The translations under genes and the position numbers were made by a program. Of a stretch of 64,000 nucleotides of DNA, positions 45,229-55,144 are shown piece after piece. Positions within the stretch are counted from its first letter, which is position 1; every line of letters starts with the position of its first letter. Source of the DNA: Amphritea japonica ATCC BAA-1530. GTDB taxonomy: Bacteria > Pseudomonadota > Gammaproteobacteria > Pseudomonadales > Balneatricaceae. The DNA is taken from assembly GCF_016592435.1 (NCBI RefSeq), contig NZ_AP014545.1, forward strand, positions 1,992,693-2,056,692, given 5' to 3'. Under the pieces are notes generated by a model. That model was not told where the DNA came from, searched no databases, and worked only from the letters and a program-made list of their open reading frames with translations.

Positions 45229-46317
45229 TTACCCTTTAAGCACCGGTGTTTCGCAAGTCACATCGGCATTTTGTGCACGATGCCGCAGAAAGTGATCCAT
45301 CAGCACAATGGCCATCATCGCTTCGGCAATCGGCGTAGCCCGAATGCCAACACAAGGGTCATGGCGCCCCTGAGTGACCACTTCAATTGCTTCACCCCGG
45401 CTGTTAATGCTCTGCCCCGGCAGACGTAAACTAGAGGTGGGCTTCAACGCGATATGCGCCGTAATCTCCTGACCAGTAGAGATCCCCCCTAAGATACCGC
45501 CGGCATGGTTTGACAGGAAACCTTCCGGAGTCATCTCATCACGATGCTCAGTACCCTTCTGCTCGACACAGGCAAATCCATCACCGATCTCGATGCCTTT
45601 GACCGCATTGATGCTCATCAGTGCATGTGCCAGATCGGCATCCAGCCGGTCGAAAATCGGCTCGCCTAAGCCCACAGGAATACCGGTAGCTGATACAGAG
45701 ATCTTAGCGCCGACAGAGTTACCCTCTTTACGCAGGGCATCCATATAGGTTTCCATTTCAATGACTTTCACCACATCGGGACAAAAGAATGGATTTTGTT
45801 CTACCTGGTCCCAGTCAAACGCGTCGATTTTGATAGGGCCTAACTGTGACAGGTAGCCACGTACTTCAACACCTTTTTGTGCAAGAAACTTCTTGGCGAC
45901 AGCGCCGGCAGCAACTCGCATTGCCGTTTCACGAGCCGATGAACGTCCCCCACCCCGGTAATCACGAAAGCCATACTTATGGGTGTAGACGTAGTCAGCA
46001 TGTGCCGGACGGAAGGTTTCTTCGATATTAGAGTAGTCTTTAGAGCGCTGATCGGTATTTTCAATCAACAAGCCGATAGGCGTACCGGTGGTTTTTCCCT
46101 CAAACACACCGGAGAGAATTTTCACTTCATCCGCTTCGCGTCGCTGTGTCGTATGGCGGGAAGTACCCGGCTTACGCCGATCCAGATCCCTTTGCAGATC
46201 GGCTTCTGTCAGCTCGATACCCGGAGGGCAGCCATCAATAATACAACCCAGTGCCGGGCCGTGGCTTTCGCCGAAGGTGGTGACGGTAAAAAGCTTACCG
46301 TATGTGTTTCCTGACAT
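45229..46317 (-). CDS. aroC: Chorismate synthase
   Basis: Last step of the shikimate pathway: EPSP to chorismate, needing reduced FMN. The 362 residues show [18 protein letters not shown] at the N-terminus, [14 protein letters not shown]-like segment, [13 protein letters not shown] for FMN and [15 protein letters not shown]. It follows prmB by 51 bases on the same strand, the order seen in E. coli and many gammaproteobacteria. Confidence 0.97.
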   Translation of the reverse strand: MSGNTYGKLFTVTTFGESHGPALGCIIDGCPPGIELTEADLQRDLDRRKPGTSRHTTQRREADEVKILSGVFEGKTTGTPIGLLIENTDQRSKDYSNIEETFRPAHADYVYTHKYGFRDYRGGGRSSARETAMRVAAGAVAKKFLAQKGVEVRGYLSQLGPIKIDAFDWDQVEQNPFFCPDVVKVIEMETYMDALRKEGNSVGAKISVSATGIPVGLGEPIFDRLDADLAHALMSINAVKGIEIGDGFACVEQKGTEHRDEMTPEGFLSNHAGGILGGISTGQEITAHIALKPTSSLRLPGQSINSRGEAIEVVTQGRHDPCVGIRATPIAEAMMAIVLMDHFLRHRAQNADVTCETPVLKG

Positions 46318-46368
46318 CGTATGTTCCCGATTTCAAAACAAAAATTTAGTCGATTATACCCTAGTCAT

Positions 46369-47286
46369 TCAGACAGAGCTGCAATACTGTTTAACCTCAG
46401 CGGCGCTAAGCAAAAAGACGCCATTGCCCCCCGCTTCTAACTCTAACCAGGTAAATGGGATGTGGGGATATTGCTGCTGCAGATGAACTTCGCTGTTACC
46501 CACTTCGATAACCAGTAAACCATCCTCTGCCAGGAACTGCTCAGCCTGACGCAGAATCTGCTTGGTTATATCCAAACCATCCGACCCTGATCCCAACGCC
46601 AGATCCGGCTCATGCTGATATTCCTGGGGCATGCTCGCCAGATCTGCTCTGTCTACATACGGAGGGTTGCTCACTATCAGATCATATTTACGGCCAGTTA
46701 AGCTACTGAACAGATCGCTTTCAATCGCAGTCACCCGTTCGCTCAGCTCATGCCGACTGATATTCCGGCGGGCAACTTCAAGCGCCTCTGCTGAGATATC
46801 CGCCAGATCAACTTCGGCCTCTTCAAAGGCATAGGCGCAAATTATTCCGATACAACCGCTGCCAGTACAAAGATCTAAAATTCTATCGACCGGTCCTTCC
46901 CGTAACCAGGGGCTGAATTGCTGTTCGATCAGCTCTTGTATTGGTGAGCGAGGAATCAAGACCCGCTCATCAACATAAAATGGCATACCCGCATACCATG
47001 CCTCGCCTATAATGTAGGGCAGCGGCCGGCGTTTTATTACCCGTTGCTCGAGGAAATCCAATACACGTGACTTCTCGTCTGATGTCAGGCGGGAGTCCAG
47101 CAACTGCGGATTGCTGTTCCACGGGAGATGTAACGCACCCAGCACTAACTGAACCGCTTCATCCCATGGATTATCGGTGCCGTGACCAAAATAAAGGTCG
47201 TATTCATAAAAACGGCTCATGCTGAAACGAACATAATCGCGTATTGTATGTAATTCTTTAAGCGTCTGTGCTTGATTGATGGTCAT
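46369..47286 (-). CDS. prmB: Ribosomal protein L3 N5-glutamine methyltransferase
   Basis: SAM-dependent methyltransferase that methylates a glutamine of ribosomal protein L3. The 305 residues have an N-terminal helical domain, the SAM motif ILDLCTGSGCIGI (about 136-148) and the glutamine-binding NPPY motif in YDLIVSNPPYVD. PrmC (release-factor methylation) is the main alternative; adjacency to aroC and the RFSMSRFYEYDLYFGHGTDNPWDEA-type N-terminus favour PrmB. It is divergent from the Smr-domain gene. Confidence 0.93.
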   Translation of the reverse strand: MTINQAQTLKELHTIRDYVRFSMSRFYEYDLYFGHGTDNPWDEAVQLVLGALHLPWNSNPQLLDSRLTSDEKSRVLDFLEQRVIKRRPLPYIIGEAWYAGMPFYVDERVLIPRSPIQELIEQQFSPWLREGPVDRILDLCTGSGCIGIICAYAFEEAEVDLADISAEALEVARRNISRHELSERVTAIESDLFSSLTGRKYDLIVSNPPYVDRADLASMPQEYQHEPDLALGSGSDGLDITKQILRQAEQFLAEDGLLVIEVGNSEVHLQQQYPHIPFTWLELEAGGNGVFLLSAAEVKQYCSSV

Positions 47287-47364
47287 ATCTGGATGGATAA
47301 TTCACTGATTGATGCCTGCTTTATTACAGGCTGTGTATGTTAATTAATATTCTCTGCGAACGCT

Positions 47365-47931
47365 ATGTCTGAAAACGATCTGCCTGATGAAAATGAATTA
47401 GATTTCTCTGCTGCCATGAAGGGAGTCAGCCGTCATACCGATGATCGGGCTGATCTTCGCGGGCAACCAAAAAAGTTAAAGTTAGCTGACGATGAAACCA
47501 CCCGCTATAAACGACAGGTGGCCGTTCAGGATGAAGAGATGGTTGTCGACGGCCTCACATCAGAAGTTATTAATCTGGTAGAAACTGAAGATGAACTCAT
47601 CTACGCCGCGCCAGGTGTACAGCTTAAAGTAATGAAGAAGCTCAAACAGGGGCATTTACCCTGGGATGCAGGGCTGGATCTTCACGGCTATACTTTGGAC
47701 GACGCTCGCACTGAGCTAAGCAGCTTCATTCGTGAGTGCAGCTTGCGACAGTTACGCTGTGTCATGGTGGTCCACGGCAAGTCAAACAGCGTAGAAGGAC
47801 AGCAGGCACTGATGAAGTCTTATGTGAATGACTGGCTGCAACAGATGCCCCAGGTAATCGCATTCTCGTCAGCACAACCGAAAGATGGCGGTACCGGCGC
47901 ACTCTATGTATTACTTAAGCGCGCAAAATAA
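47365..47931 (+). CDS. Smr-domain protein (putative endonuclease)
   Basis: A 188-residue protein with a charged, probably disordered N-terminus and a C-terminal Smr domain (about 100-188). Motifs are LDLHGYTLDDAR, VVHGKSN and GGTGALYVLLKR. Smr domains of this kind cleave nucleic acid; E. coli SmrB cuts mRNA at collided ribosomes and lies beside prmB, as here. In sequence the second motif and the C-terminus look more like E. coli SmrA. Which role applies cannot be decided from sequence alone. Confidence 0.87.
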   Translation: MSENDLPDENELDFSAAMKGVSRHTDDRADLRGQPKKLKLADDETTRYKRQVAVQDEEMVVDGLTSEVINLVETEDELIYAAPGVQLKVMKKLKQGHLPWDAGLDLHGYTLDDARTELSSFIRECSLRQLRCVMVVHGKSNSVEGQQALMKSYVNDWLQQMPQVIAFSSAQPKDGGTGALYVLLKRAK

Positions 47932-48065
47932 AGCTCATAAACCGCTCTGTAGACTTTACCTATGAATGCTAATCACGTAAGTTAGCACCCTTTTTAACAG
48001 CCCTGCCTCGCACTTATCGTGCCTGGCGCAGGCGTAGACAGACCAAGACAGGATTACTCACTGTA

Positions 48066-48605
48066 ATGGAAAAAGAATTTGCCAGCATAATCGAACAGTT
48101 GGGTGAAGATATCACTCGCGAAGGCCTGATCGACACTCCAAAGCGCGCCGCCAAAGCGATGCAGTTTCTCACTCGTGGTTACGATCAGAACCTTGAAGAA
48201 GTCATCAACGGCGCTATGTTCCCAACCGAGAACAGTGAGATGGTGATTGTTAAGGATATCGAGCTCTATTCTATGTGTGAGCACCATATGCTGCCCTTTA
48301 TCGGGAAATGCCATGTGGGTTATATCCCTAAAGGCCAGGTTATTGGTCTGTCCAAGATCGCCCGGATAGTCGATATGTTTGCCCGTCGATTACAGATCCA
48401 GGAAAACATGACCAAGCAGGTTGCCGATGCGATTATGCAGGCGACTGGTGCAGATGGCGTGGGTGTTGTTATTGAAGCACGGCACATGTGCATGATGATG
48501 CGCGGTGTAGAAAAGCAAAACAGCAGCATGAAAACATCAATGATGCTGGGCTCATTCAGAAAGAGCCAGTCCACCCGGGGAGAGTTTCTCTCGCTGATTA
48601 ACTGA
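48066..48605 (+). CDS. folE: GTP cyclohydrolase I
   Basis: Converts GTP to 7,8-dihydroneopterin triphosphate, first step of folate synthesis. The 179 residues carry the zinc ligands in [11 protein letters not shown] (Cys and His) and [11 protein letters not shown], plus [14 protein letters not shown] at the N-terminus. It follows the Smr-domain gene on the plus strand after 134 bases and is followed by a terminator. Folate gene folC is elsewhere in the window. Confidence 0.96.
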   Translation: MEKEFASIIEQLGEDITREGLIDTPKRAAKAMQFLTRGYDQNLEEVINGAMFPTENSEMVIVKDIELYSMCEHHMLPFIGKCHVGYIPKGQVIGLSKIARIVDMFARRLQIQENMTKQVADAIMQATGADGVGVVIEARHMCMMMRGVEKQNSSMKTSMMLGSFRKSQSTRGEFLSLIN

Positions 48606-48643
48606 TATTCAGCCCTCCCTGCTTCACCCTTTTCTGTTACACA

Positions 48644-48667
48644 TAAAGGAGCCAGCTGGCTCCTTTA
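48644..48667. terminator. Terminator after folE
   Basis: A perfect 24-bp palindrome (TAAAGGAGCCAG and its complement) followed on the plus strand by TTTTAT. It serves folE and the converging patatin gene. Confidence 0.75.
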
Positions 48668-48693
48668 TTTTATCTTGCTCCCGCTGAGCAAAC

Positions 48694-49584
48694 TCAGCGC
48701 ATCGACTGTTCCAGAGCAATCAAATGCTTTTCTGTCAGCTCCCGGCCCAGTTGAATCATCTCCGTGGCCCGGTGAAATTCATAAAAGCTGCAAACATCTT
48801 TGGGAATACCTATCAACATATCAGGGGGATAACCAGCCACTTTGTATTTACCCAGGGACTCCTGCATCACCTCAACGGCATTCAACAGAACATCAAGCCT
48901 GCCTGTGGCTTTCGGTGATACGCACTCCTGCTCTTTATCATCTTCAGCCTGGGGTGCGCCATCCAGATGCCATTCATCACTAAAACCTGAACGATCCAGA
49001 TAACGCGTTTCCGGCATAGCGATACGAGGCTGACAGGCTTCAGCGTTGAGGTCTACTGCAATAATAAGATCTGCATGTGCTGCCACCGTGGGAATAATAG
49101 GTATAGGGTTAAGAACTCCCCCATCCACTAACACCCGCTCCTCTTCAAACACCGGGGTAAAAAAACCGGGCACCGCAATGGACGCCCTGATCGCGTCGAG
49201 CATCAAACCATTTTGAAACCAGATCTCTTTCTGATGTGTCAGGTCAGTCGCTACCGCTGTGTAGGGAATCGGCAGCTCCTCGATCAGCGGATTACCGACA
49301 ATGTCACGAAGGTTAGCCATTAATCGTTTACCACGAATGGTACCTTCGCCTCTTAACGTAAGGTCCATCATTCTAAAGACATCGATGCGGTTCAGACTGA
49401 TCACCCAGTCTTTGTATTCTTCCAGCCTGCCCGCGGCATACATCCCCCCCACCAGCGCACCCATGGAGCTGCCAGCAACGCAGATAATTTCATAACCGCG
49501 GCGCTCAAGCTCTTCGATAACGCCAATATGGCTATAACCTCTGGCGCCACCACTACCCAGTACCAGGGAGACTGTCGTTTTCAT
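48694..49584 (-). CDS. Patatin-like phospholipase (RssA-like)
   Basis: A 296-residue protein of the bacterial patatin family. It has the oxyanion motif GSGGARG at 10-16, the nucleophile elbow GSSMG (about 38-42) and the catalytic aspartate in DGG (about residue 154). It has no signal peptide or membrane helix, so it should be cytosolic. E. coli RssA is the nearest relative I can name; its physiological substrate is unknown. It is the last gene of a minus-strand run after the hydrolase and DUF4892 genes, but gaps of 60 bases or more leave an operon uncertain. Confidence 0.87.
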   Translation of the reverse strand: MKTTVSLVLGSGGARGYSHIGVIEELERRGYEIICVAGSSMGALVGGMYAAGRLEEYKDWVISLNRIDVFRMMDLTLRGEGTIRGKRLMANLRDIVGNPLIEELPIPYTAVATDLTHQKEIWFQNGLMLDAIRASIAVPGFFTPVFEEERVLVDGGVLNPIPIIPTVAAHADLIIAVDLNAEACQPRIAMPETRYLDRSGFSDEWHLDGAPQAEDDKEQECVSPKATGRLDVLLNAVEVMQESLGKYKVAGYPPDMLIGIPKDVCSFYEFHRATEMIQLGRELTEKHLIALEQSMR

Positions 49585-49646
49585 AGGTCAGTTCCTTTGT
49601 TCCACTCTGGTTAATAAGCCCGCCAATACGCTATCGAATATATAGC

Positions 49647-50495
49647 TCAGCGTAACTGTACCCATACACCTGAATCTTTGCCCCGACCCGCTATTGGCAC
49701 TGCAGGCCCCACCCCCACCGTTTCGATTCGCTGCGTCTCAACACCGGCTGCAATTAGCTGTTCTGCGAGCTTATTCGCAGCGTCATTACTGCGACTAAGA
49801 AGCTCAGACACACCTTCCCCTGCTGTACGAGCGTAGCTACCGATCAAAATCTTTTGCTGCGGATTACGTACCAGATAATTAGTAATGGGGTTTATGTTTT
49901 CCGAATCATCCAGCCAGCTAAAACCCTGCTGTTGCAGATCTGCTGCGAGGCTTTCTTCTGTCTGTTCCGCAGGCTTAAGAATATCTAAATGAATATAGAC
50001 CCTGCGGTTACCTCTTTTGACGGTATAGAGAGCCAACTGCATATTGCCAGTCGTTGCTGACAGGTAATACTGAGTCCTGTCGATCCCATACAGTTCAGCC
50101 ACCTCAAAGTAGTTATTGGCCCACTGGTTACTGCTACCACACTGACGACTACTACACTGGAACAGAATTTCAGCATTAATGCTTTGTAAATTCTTCAAGT
50201 AATACGCAAAAATCTTTTTGGGAGTGTGAGCATCAGGCACGCGATAAGTAACGCGCGTCAGTAAACCCTTTGAAATCTCGATCTTCTCTGGGGAAATTAC
50301 GCCCTCTAGTTTTTTCATCGGCCCTGTCGCCAGGGCATACTCAGGCACTTTTTCCTCGCTATAACTGACTATCCAGCTTAATGGAAACCGCGGGAGTTGC
50401 TGAGGATCCTCACCACCCCTGACATCCTCTTCAGCCTGCACTGCAACACTAAGAAGCAGGACAAATCCTATCTGTACAATTGCTCGAATCCGCAT
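49647..50495 (-). CDS. Secreted DUF4892/OmpA-like protein
   Basis: A 282-residue exported protein with a clear signal peptide (about 1-21, ending VQAEED). The central part (about 35-180) fits DUF4892, including two cysteines in CSSRQCGSSNQW. The C-terminus (about 205-282) has an OmpA-like pattern (ILIGSYARTAGEG, NDAANKLAEQLIAAGV, RIETVGVGPAVPI), suggesting peptidoglycan association in the periplasm. Function unknown. It starts 17 bases after the alpha/beta-hydrolase stop, probably in one transcript. Confidence 0.78.
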   Translation of the reverse strand: MRIRAIVQIGFVLLLSVAVQAEEDVRGGEDPQQLPRFPLSWIVSYSEEKVPEYALATGPMKKLEGVISPEKIEISKGLLTRVTYRVPDAHTPKKIFAYYLKNLQSINAEILFQCSSRQCGSSNQWANNYFEVAELYGIDRTQYYLSATTGNMQLALYTVKRGNRRVYIHLDILKPAEQTEESLAADLQQQGFSWLDDSENINPITNYLVRNPQQKILIGSYARTAGEGVSELLSRSNDAANKLAEQLIAAGVETQRIETVGVGPAVPIAGRGKDSGVWVQLR

Positions 50496-50512
50496 GGATA
50501 ACCCTTTGATAG

Positions 50513-51367
50513 TTAAACCCGAATAAACTCATTTATCATTGTAGCAATCAGTCCGGCTGCCTGCTCTTCAAGATGCAGATGATGACCGCCGGATAAACTC
50601 TCTGTTCTGATCGTACGAAAGTTAGCGATCCGTCGATCACTTTGCGGGATACCGCTCTCTCCCAATACTAATAACACGGATGCGGTAACCCCTCGAATAA
50701 AGCTCTCTACCTGCTCCTCTGACAGTCTTAATACTGAAGGTAATAAAAGCTTAGGGTCACTGCGCCAATAAAAACCATCTTCACGCTGAATGACTCCCCG
50801 CTCAAGTAATCCGTGAGCTGCACACTCATCGACAGGCCAGCGGCCCTTCATACGCGCTAAAACTGCAGAGTCAAAGTCCGGATAGGGCTTCTGTGGCCGC
50901 CCCTGCATTCGTATGCGTTTTTTGATTGCCAGAGCCAATTGCTCTGCAGCGGCATCCGGCTCAGTGACCAACGGCGCTACACCCTCAATCAATACCAGTT
51001 TATCGACTCGCCGGGGAAAGGCCCCGGCAAACAATGTCGCGATACTGGCTCCCATTGAGTGCCCGAGCAGCGTAAATCTGTCTAATTTTAACTGATCGGC
51101 AACGATCATCAGATCTTGCACGTTATCCCAAATATAATAGGGCGTCGAAGTAGGCCGGTGATCGGAAAAACCATGCCCCATCAGGTCTAACGAAATAAAA
51201 CGAACATCAGGTAACAGTGGTGCTAAGCGATTAAACGTCGCGGCGTTATCTAACCAACCATGCAGAGCCAATACCGGTTTAGCATCAGGCTCCCCCCAAC
51301 ACTTGGCCACCATCTGGTGATCATTTACCGTAAAACGCAGTTCATCTGTTTGCAATGTATTACCCAT
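50513..51367 (-). CDS. Alpha/beta hydrolase
   Basis: A 284-residue cytosolic hydrolase. It shows the oxyanion region LALHGWLDNAATFNRLAP, nucleophile elbow GHSMGAS (Ser about residue 104) and the histidine in GGHHLHLE near residue 263. The sequence resembles the MhpC/serine-hydrolase-like esterases found across marine gammaproteobacteria; the substrate is unknown. It is upstream of the DUF4892 gene and divergent from the PglL-like gene. Confidence 0.85.
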   Translation of the reverse strand: MGNTLQTDELRFTVNDHQMVAKCWGEPDAKPVLALHGWLDNAATFNRLAPLLPDVRFISLDLMGHGFSDHRPTSTPYYIWDNVQDLMIVADQLKLDRFTLLGHSMGASIATLFAGAFPRRVDKLVLIEGVAPLVTEPDAAAEQLALAIKKRIRMQGRPQKPYPDFDSAVLARMKGRWPVDECAAHGLLERGVIQREDGFYWRSDPKLLLPSVLRLSEEQVESFIRGVTASVLLVLGESGIPQSDRRIANFRTIRTESLSGGHHLHLEEQAAGLIATMINEFIRV

Positions 51368-51502
51368 CTATCTGCAACCCTCTTAGCGACCATAAGCTTT
51401 ACAACCCAGGATCATCTATAACAGCATACAAAAATAGAGTAGTATCACCAGTGTTTTTTTCTTTTAAAACAGATAGCTAATCGACCTTTCCCGAGGGTTT
51501 TA

Positions 51503-53245
51503 ATGACTGACAAGATATTGCGGATGACTCCACAGCAGTTCGGCCTGATATTATTGGGTATCCTGTTTCTGCCTGCGACGCTTTTCTTCCAGCCTAACCT
51601 CGGCGGGATAGGTATGTCGATATCCCATAACATCACAGTCTGGATCGCAGCTGTTCTAGTTATATCCTCAGCAACTTTTGTCTTACTCAAATCAAAGCAG
51701 TTTTCATCTCCCAGCGTCTGGTTGGCGATGGCGGCTCTTCCTATGAGCATGATTATGCTAGGCTATATCGTTGATAGCTTCCTACCCACCCAATGGTTAT
51801 TCCGGCAACTGTATATTTTGGGTGGTTTTCTCTTTCTTATTGCGCTTTTCCAATTTCATTTTACTAACCGGGATATCGAAACAGTTCTCTTCATACTGTT
51901 GATATCGGGAATTATTCACGGATTCTACGGGGCTTCTCAAATTTTTTGGCCTAACATTCTGCCGTTATGGATAACCCCAAGCAATGAAATCCCATACAGC
52001 GTTTTTCAACAGATCAACATGCACGCATCATTCCAGGCAACTATCCTTCTTGTCGGCTTTTACCTACTAAGTCGCCCGGTTACTCTTAAAAGCGGCCCGG
52101 TGCTTAAATTAATTCTAGTGAGTAGTATTTTTCTCAGCTGTTTTACCGTTGCTTACTCAGGATCGCGGACAGGGCTCCTAGCATCTGGAGTCGGCGTCAT
52201 CATACTGACCCTGTGCAACTGGCGCAGCTTTCTTAATCGCAAAAATTTATCCAGTGCAGTACTGATATCAGTGATTGCTGCATTGTTTTTTGGAAGCCAA
52301 GGGCTTCAACGTGGTTCGCAAAAACTCGAAGACCTAACAGTGAAAAACAGCTTAGGCGTTGCCGAATCAGGCTCTAATAGCCGCATCAATATATATAAAA
52401 TATCTATTGAAGTGTTTCTTCAGCAACCGCTTAATGGTCATGGAATTGGTAGCTTTCAAAAAGTCTGGCATGAGCAGAAAGCTGATTACCTAGAACGTTT
52501 TCCTGAAGCCAACCTCCCTGCCGCACGACTCAGCCACCCTCACAATGAATTATTGTTCTGGATGGTTGAAGGAGGGGGAATCGCCATAGGGGGAATTCTG
52601 ATTTCAGTGATCGCTATTATCTACGCGTCATTCAGCTGCGGCTGGCGTCGTGGTTTAAATTATATAGCGCTATTAATCCCAATTGGTCTACACACTCTGG
52701 TAGAGCTTCCGTTTTACATCAGCAATATCCCATGGTTTCTGCTGCTTTTTTTAATCTTTCTGATATTGAGTCACAACTGTAAGTCTAAGCCATTTGTACT
52801 AAGCCACATGGCAGAATTAACGGTTAGGTGGTCTGTCACTATACTGAGTTTAGGTATTACAGTTGTTATGCTTCAGACAATTCAGGCAAATCACAATACT
52901 ATCCGTTTTCTAAAAGAAGGCATGGCAGAACCTGCTTTGCTTCAACCCGCATTAAGCAACCCATTTTTCAGCAACACTGCCGAGTTCTACTTCATGCGTA
53001 CACTACTATTACGGGAACTTGATGCTCGACAGGGAAAGTTTGCTCCCCAATTTATCGATTGGGCATCCAGCTATATAGAGTACACTCCTATGCCCCAACT
53101 CTACATCGACTTGTCCCGCGCATACCTGGCGACCGGAGATAAAGCGAAAGCAATTGAAACCATTGAAGATGGCCTGGCAAGATATCCCAGGATAGATAGA
53201 TTAAAAGAAAGCGCTCGTATTATTAGAAATGCTGCAAATAATTAA
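51503..53245 (+). CDS. O-antigen ligase/PglL-like membrane protein
   Basis: A 580-residue inner membrane protein with some 11-12 predicted helices and a C-terminal TPR-like tail (about 490-580, TGDKAKAIETIEDGLARYP). The periplasmic loop contains SHPHNELLFWMVEGGG, the Wzy/WaaL/PglL signature, and GSRTGLLASG occurs in the middle. The C-terminal half fits the Wzy_C_2 domain seen in PglL protein O-oligosaccharyltransferases, which transfer lipid-linked glycans to proteins such as pilins. WaaL (transfer to lipid A-core) is the alternative. No pilin or glycan cluster is adjacent. Confidence 0.82.
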   Translation: MTDKILRMTPQQFGLILLGILFLPATLFFQPNLGGIGMSISHNITVWIAAVLVISSATFVLLKSKQFSSPSVWLAMAALPMSMIMLGYIVDSFLPTQWLFRQLYILGGFLFLIALFQFHFTNRDIETVLFILLISGIIHGFYGASQIFWPNILPLWITPSNEIPYSVFQQINMHASFQATILLVGFYLLSRPVTLKSGPVLKLILVSSIFLSCFTVAYSGSRTGLLASGVGVIILTLCNWRSFLNRKNLSSAVLISVIAALFFGSQGLQRGSQKLEDLTVKNSLGVAESGSNSRINIYKISIEVFLQQPLNGHGIGSFQKVWHEQKADYLERFPEANLPAARLSHPHNELLFWMVEGGGIAIGGILISVIAIIYASFSCGWRRGLNYIALLIPIGLHTLVELPFYISNIPWFLLLFLIFLILSHNCKSKPFVLSHMAELTVRWSVTILSLGITVVMLQTIQANHNTIRFLKEGMAEPALLQPALSNPFFSNTAEFYFMRTLLLRELDARQGKFAPQFIDWASSYIEYTPMPQLYIDLSRAYLATGDKAKAIETIEDGLARYPRIDRLKESARIIRNAANN

Positions 53246-53287
53246 CAAAAGAGAATGAAGTAAGTAACTCAACACTCAACTCATTAA

Positions 53288-53740
53288 CTAACGTACCAAG
53301 TGTTGCAGAGTCCCAAGCCCCGCTGCCGGAAATTCCAGCTCAATAACAGCCATACTTCCGGGTAGCATGGGTTCTGGTCGGGAAAGATTGCCTGCACATA
53401 GCAGAGAAACTAAATCCCCAATAAGCGGTTGATGAGTAACCAGCATAAGCACCGCATCGGGTTGCTGAGTCAACCAGTCGATAACCTGTTGTGGTGGTGA
53501 CTCTGGCGTTAGCTGCGACAAAGAAAGCATTTCCACCGGCTTAACCTCACGCACCAGATCGGAGGTTTGGCAGGTTCTGAGGTATGGACTATGTATTATT
53601 CGCTCAACGCCCTCTAGCAGGGGCTGATGCGCTTTCAACATCTGCAGCACTCTTAACCTACCACTCTCTGTCAGGCTGCGCTGCTCATCACTGATCGCAT
53701 TAAAACCTGCTTCACCGTGACGCAGCAAAAGCAGCCGCAT
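53288..53740 (-). CDS. sixA: Phosphohistidine phosphatase SixA
   Basis: A 150-residue histidine phosphatase that removes phosphate from phosphohistidine. In E. coli SixA acts on ArcB and on the nitrogen phosphotransferase protein NPr. The catalytic motif LLRHGEAG lies at residues 4-11 and the second histidine in LVTHQPLIGDL (about 100). The ATG shares a base with the gpsA stop, so the two are coupled. Length and lack of extra domains fit SixA rather than a phosphoglycerate mutase. Confidence 0.9.
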   Translation of the reverse strand: MRLLLLRHGEAGFNAISDEQRSLTESGRLRVLQMLKAHQPLLEGVERIIHSPYLRTCQTSDLVREVKPVEMLSLSQLTPESPPQQVIDWLTQQPDAVLMLVTHQPLIGDLVSLLCAGNLSRPEPMLPGSMAVIELEFPAAGLGTLQHLVR

Positions 53741-54768
53741 CAGCTATCATCCCGAGGCAGGATAAATTCTACATCACTACTCTGGGTATTAAGCATCATC
53801 ATCTTAGCCACCTGAGACACCGGAGCTCCATTGAATACTACTTCATAGAGACCACTGACTAACGGCATATAGATCTCCATTTCGTCTGCTTTCTCTTTAA
53901 CATAGCGCAGAGTATTAACACCTTCCGCGACTTCGCCCAGTGACGTCACCGCATCTTCCAGACTCTTACCCTCTCCCAGCGCAAAACCAACCCGATAATT
54001 ACGACTAAGCGGCGAAGAACAGGTAACAATAAGGTCACCAACACCTGCTAATCCAAGAAATGTCATAGGGTTCGCACCGAGCTGAACCGCAAAGCGACTC
54101 ATCTCTGCAAGGCTACGGGTCATCAGCATACTTTTAGTATTCTCACCCATGCCAAGCGCTGCACTCAAACCCGATGCTATCGCATAGATATTTTTTAACG
54201 TCCCTCCCAGTTCAACGCCATACATATCGGTGCTGGCATATGTGCGAAAATAAGCACAGTGCAATATTTCCTGGACCGCGCTACGTACCCGCTCATCTTC
54301 ACTGGCGATCACCGTTGCCGTGAGTTGCTGCTGTACTATTTCTTTTGCCAAATTAGGGCCGCTGATAACACCGATAGGGTTCTCTGGGAGCTCATCCATA
54401 AGAATCTGACTCATCAGACTAAACGTATTGGCCTCAATTCCCTTAGTTGTGCTGACAACAATCTGTTCAGGACGGATAAATCGCTTCGCCTGGCGAATGA
54501 CTTCACGAAAAGACTGACTGGGAATAGACACAAAGATAATGTCAGCATCAGCTACAGCCAGACTCAAATCTGATGTGGCATAAAGTGAATCAGATAGTTT
54601 GCGACCCGGCAGATAACGGCTATTTTCCCGAGTGCTGTTAATTGCTTCAGCTCTCTCTGCATTACGCATCCAAAGATTGACTGCTTCACCCTTACTACCG
54701 ATCAGGTTTGCAATAACAGTACCGAAACTACCACCACCCAGCACCGCCACGTTTGCCTTATTTGCCAT
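53740..54768 (-). CDS. gpsA: Glycerol-3-phosphate dehydrogenase [NAD(P)+]
   Basis: Reduces dihydroxyacetone phosphate to glycerol-3-phosphate for phospholipid synthesis. The 342 residues have the Rossmann motif [13 protein letters not shown] (about 10-22), [17 protein letters not shown] and the catalytic lysine region [13 protein letters not shown]. It lies between the broken small gene and sixA on the minus strand. Confidence 0.96.
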   Translation of the reverse strand: MANKANVAVLGGGSFGTVIANLIGSKGEAVNLWMRNAERAEAINSTRENSRYLPGRKLSDSLYATSDLSLAVADADIIFVSIPSQSFREVIRQAKRFIRPEQIVVSTTKGIEANTFSLMSQILMDELPENPIGVISGPNLAKEIVQQQLTATVIASEDERVRSAVQEILHCAYFRTYASTDMYGVELGGTLKNIYAIASGLSAALGMGENTKSMLMTRSLAEMSRFAVQLGANPMTFLGLAGVGDLIVTCSSPLSRNYRVGFALGEGKSLEDAVTSLGEVAEGVNTLRYVKEKADEMEIYMPLVSGLYEVVFNGAPVSQVAKMMMLNTQSSDVEFILPRDDS

Positions 54769-54852
54769 CGGTAAATCCTTATCTGTTCTGTAGGTTTTAT
54801 TACTTGCGGAGCTGAATCAAAATCAGACTACACATGATGCTGCTGATTGTTA

Positions 54853-55079
54853 TTAACTTTTATCCGCTTTTCTATCGAGGGAATCTAGCAGTTTGTTAAC
54901 ACCAATAAAGAGTAATTTCACAATAAAATAACCCAGCACAGCTAACAGCCCGAACATTAGAGCAAGGCTTACATCACCGGTTCTCTGATAACCGCTGAAA
55001 GCGATAAAAAGAAAAAAAGAGCAACAACAATGGCCAGAATCTGACTAATTCGACCCGTATTATGTTTATCAACTGCCAT
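54853..55079 (-). pseudogene. Small two-helix membrane protein gene with a homopolymer frameshift
   Basis: ATG at 55079 (MAVDKHNTGRISQIL) opens a frame that stops after 36 codons. One more T in the T7 run (about 55009-55015) would join it to the frame ending at 54853, giving about 75 residues with two membrane helices (IAIVVALFF... and MFGLLAVLGYFIVKLLF) and a charged tail. Both halves have coding character. A small membrane protein gene often follows gpsA in related genomes. Either the gene is recently broken or one base is miscalled. Confidence 0.55.
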
Positions 55080-55144
55080 CTTTAACAACACACCCATCAA
55101 ACAATATTTTTTTGAAAACCATTTTAATACTCACAAGCTATCTA

